A DNA stretch of 7,976 nt from COMBO-56-21 sp041559015 (GCA_041559015.1 JBFFED010000054.1:1-7976); one strand, 5' to 3'; positions 1 through 6,196 are shown, counted from the first letter of the stretch. A program made the numbers and translations. The notes: generated by a model not told the origin, from the sequence alone.

Positions 1-1096
1 CAATATGCATCAGTCTTCTTCGTCTGAAACCAATCACTACTCTGATTGCCCCTCTGAAGGAGGCGTCCAGCTCTTTGCTGGAGGTGTCCACCCTTAGGAA
101 GGGCGTATTCTTCAGCTTGGTGAGCGTCGCCACCACCAACACCTGCCCCAACCCAACCTTCCGAAGCACCTCCGCCGATATCTGCTGGTTGCCCCTTCCG
201 AACACAAACCCCTGTGACCCGATTGGAGTGACTACTACGAACGCATGGTCGCAGTCCTCAAGGAGCTTTAGGAGTTGCGCCTCCGTGGCATCCTTCAAGA
301 TCACGCGGCCGTCCTTGACGACGTCGACCCCCAGCAACGTCTTCTCAAGGCCCAGATGTCTCGTTATCGCAGCAACAGTGCTCCCGGGGCCCAGAATGTA
401 GACCGCGCCGGGGACCATCTCGTCTGCGACGTACTGGCCTATCTCAGCCGCTTCGTCATCCGCGCTCCCCGAATGGTAGACGGCCTTGCTCGATTGAAGG
501 TTGGCCGAGTCGTCCGGCACGCGGGCGTAGCCATGCAGCTTCGCCTCGAGGACGCCTCGTCTGAAGCTCTCCTCGTCGACGTCCATGACCTCGGCGTCCC
601 TAGTCCGACCGGTCGTCGCGAAGGACTCAACGAGCTCCCCGAGGGATTCCGGAGTCACAGCGAACACTGCCGAATGCATCTTCACCCCCGCGGGAATGCC
701 AACGATGGGAACCGCACGCCCCACAATCTCCAACACATCTCTTGCGGTCCCGTCGCCCCCCGCGAAGATGATCAGGTCTGGCTCGTGCGTGAGGAATTCC
801 CTTACCGCATGTTCGGTGTCAAGAGCGCTCGTCCGTCCTTGCGGGCTCCAGACGACATCGGCAATCATCCCAGCCTTCTCCAGCTCATCGTAGCCCATCT
901 CGCCGGAGCAGGTAATGAACGACAGCGTCAGTTTCCTGCTCTTGAGGGACAGGAGCGCCTGGACCGCTCTCGAGGGGGCCACGGGCTTCGCGCCACGCTT
1001 GAGAGCTTCTTTCAGGGTCTCCGCTCCATCCGTGCCTTTGAGTCCCACAGAGCCGCCCATCCCAGCGATGGGGTTCACCATGAATGCTATCTTCAC
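1..1096 (-). CDS. Predicted ATP/polyphosphate-dependent NAD kinase, archaeal COG3199-like family (3' end cut by window edge)
   Basis: Probably phosphorylates NAD to NADP in the cytoplasm. I translated 365 codons without a stop; the frame is still open at base 1, so the C-terminus lies outside. The N-terminus has the family's Rossmann start VNPIAGMGG (residues 8-16) followed by GLKGTDG (18-24). The NAD kinase/diacylglycerol kinase nucleotide motif GGDGTARD is at 113-120, GIPAGVKMHS at 133-142, a second glycine-rich loop GPGST at 236-240, and GNQQ near 302-305. The visible ending, rich in Arg after VVIGF, looks like the normal end of the family, so little seems to be missing. The start is GTG: an in-frame TGA lies four codons upstream, and the only other candidate is Met6, which would cut into the first beta strand. 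A TATA-like box 22-31 bp upstream suggests a leaderless or nearly leaderless mRNA. It follows the FtsZ-like gene after 180 bp. An AcoX-type relative is the main alternative. Confidence 0.88.
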   Translation of the reverse strand, partial: MKIAFMVNPIAGMGGSVGLKGTDGAETLKEALKRGAKPVAPSRAVQALLSLKSRKLTLSFITCSGEMGYDELEKAGMIADVVWSPQGRTSALDTEHAVREFLTHEPDLIIFAGGDGTARDVLEIVGRAVPIVGIPAGVKMHSAVFAVTPESLGELVESFATTGRTRDAEVMDVDEESFRRGVLEAKLHGYARVPDDSANLQSSKAVYHSGSADDEAAEIGQYVADEMVPGAVYILGPGSTVAAITRHLGLEKTLLGVDVVKDGRVILKDATEAQLLKLLEDCDHAFVVVTPIGSQGFVFGRGNQQISAEVLRKVGLGQVLVVATLTKLKNTPFLRVDTSSKELDASFRGAIRVVIGFRRRRLMHI

Positions 1097-1117
1097 GGAC
1101 GTTGGTCAGCGGCTTCT

Positions 1118-1127
1118 CCATAGAAAC
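1118..1127 (-). promoter_or_regulatory. TATA-like box for the NAD kinase gene
   Basis: On the minus strand GCAAACC is followed by GTTTCTATGG, matching the archaeal layout of a purine/A-rich BRE followed by a T/A-rich box. Its centre lies about 27 bp before the GTG start at 1096, the usual distance from TATA box to transcription start. Transcription would therefore begin at or next to the start codon. This is inferred from spacing; the box itself is an imperfect match. Confidence 0.4.
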
Positions 1128-1249
1128 GGTTTGCGATGGAGACCCCGCTGTCTCAGAAGAGGTGTATGATGTGAAGGGGTTTAGACCTCGGCGACGGCCA
1201 GGGCCACACGGAGGCCTGACTTGTCGACCGGCCCTGACTCACGCCGCTC

Positions 1250-1272
1250 CTGTTGCCGCTCTCTGCGGACAG
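1250..1272 (-). terminator. Possible hairpin just after the FtsZ-like gene
   Basis: The arms CTGT and CCGC (with TG between them) pair with GCGG and ACAG across a five-base loop, starting five bases after the TGA stop. A second inverted repeat, CAGGGCC/GGCCCTG with a 24-base loop, lies further downstream at 1199-1236. Neither is followed by a T run, which archaeal termination normally needs, so this may be an mRNA 3'-end structure or chance. The rest of 1097-1249 shows no gene or RNA that I recognise. Confidence 0.2.
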
Positions 1273-1276
1273 CCTG

Positions 1277-2062
1277 TCAACCGAACATGCTGGGCCCGAA
1301 CCCGTTGAACATGGGGTCCAGGTCCGCGTGTATGAGTTGCTCGTCCCTCATCTCGGGCGCGTGCTCAGGCACCTGCTCATCCATCATGTCGGAGTAGCCC
1401 ATGATCTCCTGCATCAGGCTGGACACATAGGAGCTCGTCTGGCTGCTGACCGACTCGACTATCCTCGAGACGCTCCTGTCGACGACCCTTAAGGCCTCGT
1501 TCGCTGGCATGTCCGCCGCTATCGACAGCAGCTTGTTGTTGTCGAGGACTACCGTGAAATCGGCGGACTCCTTCAGCTTCGCGACGCCACCGAGCGCCGT
1601 CTCTCGTCTCGAGACGCCCTCGTGCTCGAACGGCAGTATCGGCAACGCGAAAGTGATCGCGCTCAGGTCGCGCGCGACGCTCGCGACCACGGGCGCGACG
1701 CCTGTGCCCGTGCCTCCGCCCATACCTGCGACGACGAAGACGATGTCATACCCTTTGAGCGCGTCCCGTATGACCTCGCGCGCCTTCTCCGCACAGTGCT
1801 CCCCGACCTCGGGGAAGCCGCCTGCGTCCCTTCCGAAGGCGACGTCCTTCCCAATGAGGACCTTCTTGTGGGCGTCCGATTTCCTCAGGTGCTCCTCGTC
1901 CGTGTTTATCGCTACCGTGTCGACCCGGTTCGACCTCCAGTATATCCCATGGACGATGTTCGAGCCAGCACCGCCACACCCGACGACAGCGATCGTCGGC
2001 TCACCAAGGCTCGTCCCTATCGCGTTGATCAGCTCCTCCGTCCTGTTCCCATCCGGCGTCAT
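1277..2062 (-). CDS. FtsZ/tubulin-family GTPase, short form with GTPase domain only
   Basis: A 261-aa FtsZ homologue, expected to bind GTP in the cytoplasm and possibly polymerise. Visible in order: T1 phosphate loop GCGGAGSN (28-35), AINTD (51-55), T3-type AGGFPEVG (80-87), the tubulin/FtsZ signature GGGTGTG (115-121), LPFEHEG (143-149), a variant VLDNNKLL (172-179; usually IPNDRLL) and the helix H7 start with NEA (188-190). After H7 the protein runs through a Ser/Met-rich stretch into an acidic tail ending MFNGFGPSMFG. Canonical archaeal FtsZ is roughly 350-400 aa; here the roughly 120-aa C-terminal domain is absent and no clear T7 loop (NxDxxD-like) follows H7. Only SDMMD at 224-228 is reminiscent. 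The 180 bp downstream is too short to hold the missing domain. The ATG is chosen because GGAGG lies nine bases upstream and the upstream in-frame extension is low-complexity and Arg-rich. Probably co-transcribed with the RHH gene 94 bp upstream. It may be a divergent paralogue of a full-length FtsZ encoded elsewhere. Confidence 0.9.
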   Translation of the reverse strand: MTPDGNRTEELINAIGTSLGEPTIAVVGCGGAGSNIVHGIYWRSNRVDTVAINTDEEHLRKSDAHKKVLIGKDVAFGRDAGGFPEVGEHCAEKAREVIRDALKGYDIVFVVAGMGGGTGTGVAPVVASVARDLSAITFALPILPFEHEGVSRRETALGGVAKLKESADFTVVLDNNKLLSIAADMPANEALRVVDRSVSRIVESVSSQTSSYVSSLMQEIMGYSDMMDEQVPEHAPEMRDEQLIHADLDPMFNGFGPSMFG

Positions 2063-2109
2063 CTCGTTTGGCCTCCGTCTCTGTTCAGCCTGTCGAGGAG
2101 AGAGCCCAT
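2059..2109 (-). CDS. Possible 16-aa leader peptide overlapping the FtsZ-like start
   Basis: An ATG at 2109 opens a 16-codon frame (peptide MGSLLDRLNRDGGQTR) whose TGA overlaps the FtsZ-like start codon as ATGA, the arrangement typical of translational coupling. GGAGG lies eleven bases before this ATG, a slightly long but usable distance. No family can be assigned to so short a peptide. It could be a coupling ORF that passes ribosomes to the FtsZ-like gene, or chance: GC-rich DNA gives many short open frames. The sequence supports the layout, not expression. Confidence 0.25.
   Translation of the reverse strand: MGSLLDRLNRDGGQTR
2072..2076 (-). promoter_or_regulatory. Shine-Dalgarno site of the FtsZ-like gene
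   Basis: GGAGG on the minus strand, nine bases before the ATG at 2062. It decides this start over the longer in-frame ORF that opens at 2290. It also lies inside the small ORF at 2059-2109. Confidence 0.65.
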
Positions 2110-2156
2110 CGCGAGAGCCCCCTCCACCACACCTGAGCGTCCTGACAAAACGGTGC

Positions 2157-2537
2157 CTATGCGCCCGGTACCAGCTTGTAGCCCTTCCCCTGCTCGTTGG
2201 CATCCTTCTTGAGCCCCTCCACGTGCTCCTCATGGAGGAACTCGTGCCTTGCCGCGTCCGCCACTGCCTCGGAGACCGAGCTGTAGACACCTTCGTTCAC
2301 GAGTTGTCTTACGGTCTCCAGGACCAGAGGCGGCACCTGCACGAGGATCTCGTTGGGCTTGCTCGTCGTACCTTGTCCGCCTCCCGCGCGCATCTCTATG
2401 TACGCGCGGACAGCGGCGCGGGCCAATTGCGACCTGTTGGAGAACTCGTTGCTGGTCGAGATGAACTCGTCTATCAGCTTGAGGTCATCTGCGTCCAAGC
2501 GCAGCGTGATCCGTTCGCTCTCCAACATGTCGGACAT
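2157..2537 (-). CDS. Tandem ribbon-helix-helix (CopG/Arc-type) DNA-binding protein
   Basis: A 126-aa predicted transcription regulator. The first RHH unit is at about 8-49: strand RITLRLD, helix ADDLKLIDEFIS, turn with SNRSQ, helix SQLARAAVRAYIEM. A Gly-rich linker (51-60) leads to a second, less typical unit at about 62-103: strand ILVQVPP, helix LVLETVRQLVNEG, turn YSSVSE, helix SEAVADAARHEF. RHH proteins bind DNA as dimers with a two-stranded ribbon, so two units in one chain could form a pseudo-dimer or a higher-order array. It lies directly upstream of the FtsZ-like gene, as cdrS does next to ftsZ2 in haloarchaea, which suggests a cell-division regulator. The start at 2537 fits a TATA box about 58 bp upstream; Met4 (2528) is an alternative. 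Three inverted repeats in its promoter suggest autoregulation. Confidence 0.85.
   Translation of the reverse strand: MSDMLESERITLRLDADDLKLIDEFISTSNEFSNRSQLARAAVRAYIEMRAGGGQGTTSKPNEILVQVPPLVLETVRQLVNEGVYSSVSEAVADAARHEFLHEEHVEGLKKDANEQGKGYKLVPGA
2527..2537. promoter_or_regulatory. Inverted repeat over the RHH start codon (candidate operator 1)
   Basis: ATGTC-G-GACAT is a perfect palindrome around one central base. It sits in the longer ACATGTCGGACATGT (2525-2539), two ACATGT hexamers three bases apart. It covers the ATG at 2537, so bound protein could block translation or early elongation. Its half-site matches the two upstream repeats. Some of the symmetry comes from the codons for Met-Ser-Asp-Met. 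Confidence 0.35.
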
Positions 2538-2578
2538 GTGTGCATCCCATCCCGATTTGCTGACGCGAAGGGAACATA

Positions 2579-2590
2579 TGTCGACCGACA
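2579..2590. promoter_or_regulatory. Inverted repeat next to the TATA box (candidate operator 2)
   Basis: TGTCG-AC-CGACA, a perfect 5+2+5 inverted repeat touching the downstream side of the RHH TATA box. A protein bound here would be placed to block TBP/TFB or polymerase, fitting repression. Confidence 0.4.
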
Positions 2591-2600
2591 GTATATATAA
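2591..2600 (-). promoter_or_regulatory. TATA box of the RHH-FtsZ transcription unit
   Basis: The minus strand reads GCAACATTATATATACTG, an excellent archaeal TATA box. Transcription would start about 25 bp downstream, near 2565-2570, leaving a leader of about 30 bases before the ATG at 2537. It is the strongest promoter match in the window and is bracketed by two inverted repeats. Confidence 0.75.
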
Positions 2601-2607
2601 TGTTGCA

Positions 2608-2620
2608 AAATGTCACATTT
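2608..2620. promoter_or_regulatory. Inverted repeat upstream of TATA/BRE (candidate operator 3)
   Basis: AAATGT-C-ACATTT, a perfect 13-bp palindrome ending eight bases from the TATA box on its upstream (BRE) side. It shares the TGT/ACA core of the other two repeats. Small dyad sites of this kind suit RHH proteins, and the nearest candidate is the RHH gene product itself. Confidence 0.4.
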
Positions 2621-2744
2621 CGTCGGAAAAAGTCATACTCGACTCCCTGGCTCCGCCTTCGGACGGGGCTAAAGACCGCCTCTGGCACGCGGAATCCATG
2701 GCTCCTCTCAGCGTAGCTACGACGAACAGAATCATTCAGGAAGG

Positions 2745-2752
2745 TTTATCAT
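2745..2752 (+). promoter_or_regulatory. TATA box for the small membrane protein gene
   Basis: AGGAAGG followed by TTTATCAT fits a BRE plus TATA box. Transcription would start near 2772-2777, after the TTG at 2764, which argues for the ATG at 2800 with a leader of about 25 bases. Between this box and the RHH promoter elements (2621-2740) I see no gene or other clear signal. Confidence 0.5.
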
Positions 2753-2799
2753 CACCTCGTTGATTGACGCTGGTCCACGCAGGGCGAGCAGGGACTCAA

Positions 2800-3102
2800 A
2801 TGAGGGCATCAGATGACGGGGCGGAAGCCTCGGACAAACGGGACGGGGGCAGGCCGGTATTCGTCTCTGTGGGCATAGCGCTTTTCATCGTCGGCTTCTT
2901 GATCACTGTGGTCTTCTCCGCAGCGGGGTCCATGGACGGTGAGGCGTCGTCCAATCTTGGCGAGACCGACTCGGACGGGAGTTCACTCTCGGCCTTCGAG
3001 AACCTGATGGCGTTCCTCGGGATATTCATCGGTCTGCTCGGTGTCGTGACAGCGACTGTCGGCCCCCTGACGACCGTGGTGGTCACCAAGGGCCGCAGGT
3101 GA
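2800..3102 (+). CDS. Small two-helix membrane protein of unknown function
   Basis: A 100-aa protein that I do not recognise. A charged N-terminus (1-18, rich in Asp, Glu, Lys and Arg) is followed by a hydrophobic helix at about 20-42. An acidic Ser/Gly/Asp-rich loop (about 43-66) leads to a second hydrophobic helix at about 69-97, and the protein ends TKGRR. The basic C-terminus and the run DKRDGGR before helix 1 suggest both ends are cytoplasmic, with the acidic loop outside. The start could be a TTG at 2764 (112 aa), but the TATA box at 2745 places transcription start downstream of it. A weak AGGGA lies nearby. It reads towards leuS with 73 bp between them and has a separate promoter. The antisense frame over the same bases has no family features. 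Confidence 0.65.
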   Translation: MRASDDGAEASDKRDGGRPVFVSVGIALFIVGFLITVVFSAAGSMDGEASSNLGETDSDGSSLSAFENLMAFLGIFIGLLGVVTATVGPLTTVVVTKGRR

Positions 3103-3123
3103 ACAGGACTCGAGCGGTCCTCC

Positions 3124-3139
3124 GGGAAAGGTTTTAGAG
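3124..3139 (+). promoter_or_regulatory. BRE/TATA element of leuS
   Basis: GGGAAAGGTTTTAGAG resembles the consensus of an A-rich BRE followed by a TATA box, and closely matches the AGGAAGGTTTATCAT element at 2738-2752. Expected transcription start is near 3158-3162, leaving a leader of about 15 bases with no Shine-Dalgarno site. A weak GCAG/CTGC pairing in the leader (3147-3161) looks like chance. Confidence 0.45.
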
Positions 3140-3175
3140 GTCGCAGGCGTTCTCTGCCTCCGCTGGCTTGAGACC

Positions 3176-6058
3176 ATGGTTCTGGACTTCACGGCCGTCG
3201 AGTCGAAGTGGCGCGATGCCTGGTACAAGGCGCGGATCAACGAGTCCGTCCCAGTCCCGGGCAAGAAGAAGTTCTTCATGATATTCGCCTACCCCGGGGT
3301 CACAGGATACCTTCATGTGGGCCATATGCGGGGATACACCTTCTCTGACGCGGTGGTCAGGTACAAGATGATGACTGGCCACCAGGTGCTCTTCCCAGTG
3401 GGCACGCACGCTACTGGGAACGGCGCCATCACCTTCGCCAGGAGGGTGGAGAGGAACGACCCCGTCGCGGTCGATGTCCTCAGGGCGAACGGTGTCTCCG
3501 GGGAGACCATCGCCCGGCTGAAAGACCCCCTCGAGGTAGTCAGGTTCTTCAACGGCATCTACGTCAACGACTACTGGAAGCGTTTCGGGTTCATGTCCGA
3601 TTGGAGGAGGTTCACCTGCACCATATACCCAGACTACTCGAAGTTCATCGAGTGGCAGATGCGGAAGCTGATGTCCGAGAGCCTGCTCGTTCAGAGGCCG
3701 TACTTCGCGCCGGCGTGCCTGGAGCACGGCCCTGTCGCGATAGACGCGTCCGAGACAGACATATCGAAGGGCGGCAACGCTGAGGTCCTGGAGTACACGC
3801 TTCTGAAGTTCGACCTCGAGGATGGCAGGAAGCTCGTGGCTGCGACCCTCAGGCCGGAGACGGTCTTCGGCCTCACCAACTTCTGGGTCAACCCTGATGT
3901 CGAGTACGTGGATGCGCAGGTCGAAGGCGAGACCTGGGTCGTGAGCCGCGAGGCGGCGGAGAAACTCCTTATGCAGAAGGACAAGGCCGAGGTCAAGGGC
4001 TCCGCCGATGGCGCCTCGTTGATGGCAAAGCGCTGCAGGGCGCCGTACACCGGGAAGATGATTCCCATCTTCCCTTCGAGCCTCTGCGACCCGGACGTGG
4101 GCACGGGGCTCGTCATGAGCGTCCCTTCCGACGCGCCTGTAGACTGGATAGGACTGGTGGAGCTCAGGAAGGACAAGGCCCTGAGGGACAGGCACGGCAT
4201 AACCGACCAGATGATGGACGAGGCCGCCCCGATACCGATTATCAACACGCCCGGCTGGGGGCCGCTCCCGGCGGTCGAGATCACGGGGAGGATGGGCATA
4301 GAGTCCCTCACCGACCCGAAGCTGGAGGAGGCCACGAAGGAGGTCTACAAGACGGGCTTCCACAAGGGCGTGATGAACGACTCCTGCGGCGAGTTCTCAG
4401 GCCAGCCTGTCGAGCGCGCGAAGGACTCCATGCGGGAGGAGATGCTAGGCTCAGGGCAAGCGGATCTCTTCTACGACCTCTCCGAGGAGGTCCTCTGCAG
4501 GTGCGGCGGGAGAGTCTTCGTCAAGAAGATACCTGACCAGTGGTTTATAGACTACGCCAGCCCCGCACTGACCGAGTGCGCCAAGGAGCACGCGCTCACC
4601 ATGAAGATACTCCCGAGGGAGTACTATGAGAACATCCAGGCGGTCCTGGAGTGGTACAGGGAGAGGGCCTGCGTGAGGCTGGGGAACTGGCTGGGCACTC
4701 GCTTCCCGTTCGACCAGAGGTGGATCATTGAGGCAATCGCGGACAGCACCCTGTACCCGGCCTACTACGTCGTCTCGAGGTACGCGAACGAGGGCCTCGT
4801 CAAGCCGGAAGGCATGACCGAGGAGTTCTTCGACTATGTCATGCTCGGAAGGGGCGACCCAGCGGAGGTGTCGGTGACGACCTCCGTCCCGGTCGAGACG
4901 CTGGAGAACATCAGATCCGAGTTCGAGTACTGGCACCCGCTCGACATAAACCTCGGGGGCAAGGAGCACATGACCGTGCACTTCCCGGTGTTCCTCATGA
5001 ACCATGTGGCCGTCCTGAGGCCCCAGCACTGGCCCAGGGGTATCGTGGTCAACTGGTACATCACAGCCACCGGAGGTAAGATATCCAAGTCGAAGGGCGG
5101 GGCGCAGCCGATACCTGACGCGGCCGAGCGGTTCGGGGTGGACGCGATGCGCCTCTTCTACGCGCACATCGCCTCGCTGTACGTCGATGTGCCCTGGGAC
5201 GACGAGAAGGTGGAAGGCTATAGGGACAGGCTGGAGCGGCTCTGGGGCCAGGTCCAGGACCTCGTCCGGGTAGATGTCGAGGAGGAGTCCAAGATCGACG
5301 CGTGGCTTGCTGCCAGGATGCAGACTAGGCTCGTCAGGCTACACGGGTTCATGGACTCATACGACCTCAGGTCTTTCGTGAACGACGTCTACTTCGAGAT
5401 GCCCCAGGACTTCAGGTGGTACCTTCGCAGGGGTGGCAGGAGCAGGTCGGCAATCTCCAAAGCCCTGGAGACATGGGTCGCGCTGATGGCTCCCGTCACA
5501 CCGCATATCGCAGAGGAGATGTGGGAGTCCACCGGCAGGACGCCGTTCGTCTCTACCTTCCAGCTCCCGCCAGGGATGGTCGACGAGCGCGTCATCACCG
5601 AGGAGGCGGAGGAGCGCCTCGTCGAGAGGTTGATGACCGACGTGGCGGAGATTGTGAAGGTGACTGAGATGAGGCCGAACAGGGCCATCGTGATGGTGGC
5701 CCCGAAGTGGAAGCACGACATGCTCATGATGGCTCTCTCAGACCCCAAGGGCAAGCCTGACGTCTCGACCCTGATCAAAGGAGTCATGCCGAGAATCGAG
5801 AAGCCAGAGACCAGGAAGGAGGTCCCTGCATACGCGAAGGAAGTCAGCACGGATGTCATGAAGGCCTCCGACGAGGACAGACAGGTGCTTGGAGCCGCGA
5901 TAGACGAGAGATCTGTCCTGTCCGCGGCCAAGGGCTTCCTCGAGACAGAGTTGGGCTGCGCCGTCGAGGTGTTCGCCGCGGACGACCCAGACAGGATAGA
6001 CCCTAAGGGGAAGGCTAGGTTTGCGAAGCCTGGAAGACCGGCGATATATCTCGAATAG
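3176..6058 (+). CDS. leuS: Leucyl-tRNA synthetase, archaeal/eukaryotic type
   Basis: Charges tRNA-Leu with leucine using ATP, in the cytoplasm. At 960 aa it has the usual full length of archaeal LeuRS. The start MVLDFTAVESKWRDAW is the normal family N-terminus. The class I signature HIGH appears as HVGH (47-50) and KMSKS as KISKS (635-639). The CP1 editing domain, which clears mischarged tRNA, is present between them: the Thr-containing TLRPET (224-229) and GTGLVMSVPSDAPVDW (309-324), whose Asp323 is in the place of the family's conserved editing Asp. A CRCG (441-444) followed by the DQWF motif marks return to the catalytic core. The helical anticodon-binding domain has LMAPVTPHIAEEMW (770-783), and the archaeal C-terminal extension is intact. 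No frameshift or missing motif was seen. It has its own promoter and a 150-bp gap to the transporter gene. Confidence 0.97.
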   Translation: MVLDFTAVESKWRDAWYKARINESVPVPGKKKFFMIFAYPGVTGYLHVGHMRGYTFSDAVVRYKMMTGHQVLFPVGTHATGNGAITFARRVERNDPVAVDVLRANGVSGETIARLKDPLEVVRFFNGIYVNDYWKRFGFMSDWRRFTCTIYPDYSKFIEWQMRKLMSESLLVQRPYFAPACLEHGPVAIDASETDISKGGNAEVLEYTLLKFDLEDGRKLVAATLRPETVFGLTNFWVNPDVEYVDAQVEGETWVVSREAAEKLLMQKDKAEVKGSADGASLMAKRCRAPYTGKMIPIFPSSLCDPDVGTGLVMSVPSDAPVDWIGLVELRKDKALRDRHGITDQMMDEAAPIPIINTPGWGPLPAVEITGRMGIESLTDPKLEEATKEVYKTGFHKGVMNDSCGEFSGQPVERAKDSMREEMLGSGQADLFYDLSEEVLCRCGGRVFVKKIPDQWFIDYASPALTECAKEHALTMKILPREYYENIQAVLEWYRERACVRLGNWLGTRFPFDQRWIIEAIADSTLYPAYYVVSRYANEGLVKPEGMTEEFFDYVMLGRGDPAEVSVTTSVPVETLENIRSEFEYWHPLDINLGGKEHMTVHFPVFLMNHVAVLRPQHWPRGIVVNWYITATGGKISKSKGGAQPIPDAAERFGVDAMRLFYAHIASLYVDVPWDDEKVEGYRDRLERLWGQVQDLVRVDVEEESKIDAWLAARMQTRLVRLHGFMDSYDLRSFVNDVYFEMPQDFRWYLRRGGRSRSAISKALETWVALMAPVTPHIAEEMWESTGRTPFVSTFQLPPGMVDERVITEEAEERLVERLMTDVAEIVKVTEMRPNRAIVMVAPKWKHDMLMMALSDPKGKPDVSTLIKGVMPRIEKPETRKEVPAYAKEVSTDVMKASDEDRQVLGAAIDERSVLSAAKGFLETELGCAVEVFAADDPDRIDPKGKARFAKPGRPAIYLE

Positions 6059-6196
6059 CATCGTTCTCAGTAGATGGGTTTACCATCGAAAGGCATATGG
6101 CTGACCAGGGTTTTTGGGGGAAGCAACCTAGGATGGCCCGAGAGCTTTCCCCACTTTGACAGGAACAACCCAGACTCGATTACAGCAGTCACACAC

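Noticed and set aside
275..1123. Plus-strand ORF of 282 codons
   Set aside because: It lies antisense to the NAD kinase frame, which carries clear family motifs throughout. Its product is rich in Arg, His and Pro with no domain; it is a GC-rich shadow.
1097..1276. Possible small RNA or tRNA between the FtsZ-like and NAD kinase genes
   Set aside because: Several short inverted repeats exist, but no cloverleaf, no T-loop consensus and no terminator run were found.
1277..2290. Longer FtsZ-like start giving a 337-aa protein
   Set aside because: The extra 76 residues are Arg/Ser-rich low complexity and overlap the end of the RHH gene. The ATG at 2062 has GGAGG nine bases upstream and gives a normal FtsZ N-terminus.
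1509..2600. Plus-strand ORF of 363 codons
   Set aside because: Antisense to both the FtsZ-like and RHH genes and running through their promoter. No family features.
2796..3089. Minus-strand ORF of 97 codons over the small membrane protein
   Set aside because: The plus frame has two clear membrane helices and a promoter at the right distance; the antisense frame has neither.
3103..3175. Possible riboswitch or attenuator in front of leuS
   Set aside because: The predicted leader is only about 15 bases, and the one pairing found (GCAG/CTGC) is four base pairs. T-box control is a bacterial mechanism and is not expected here.
3134..4363. Minus-strand ORF of 409 codons
   Set aside because: Antisense to leuS, and its product has the repetitive Arg/Val/His/Leu make-up of a mirror frame. 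The leuS frame contains every expected motif.
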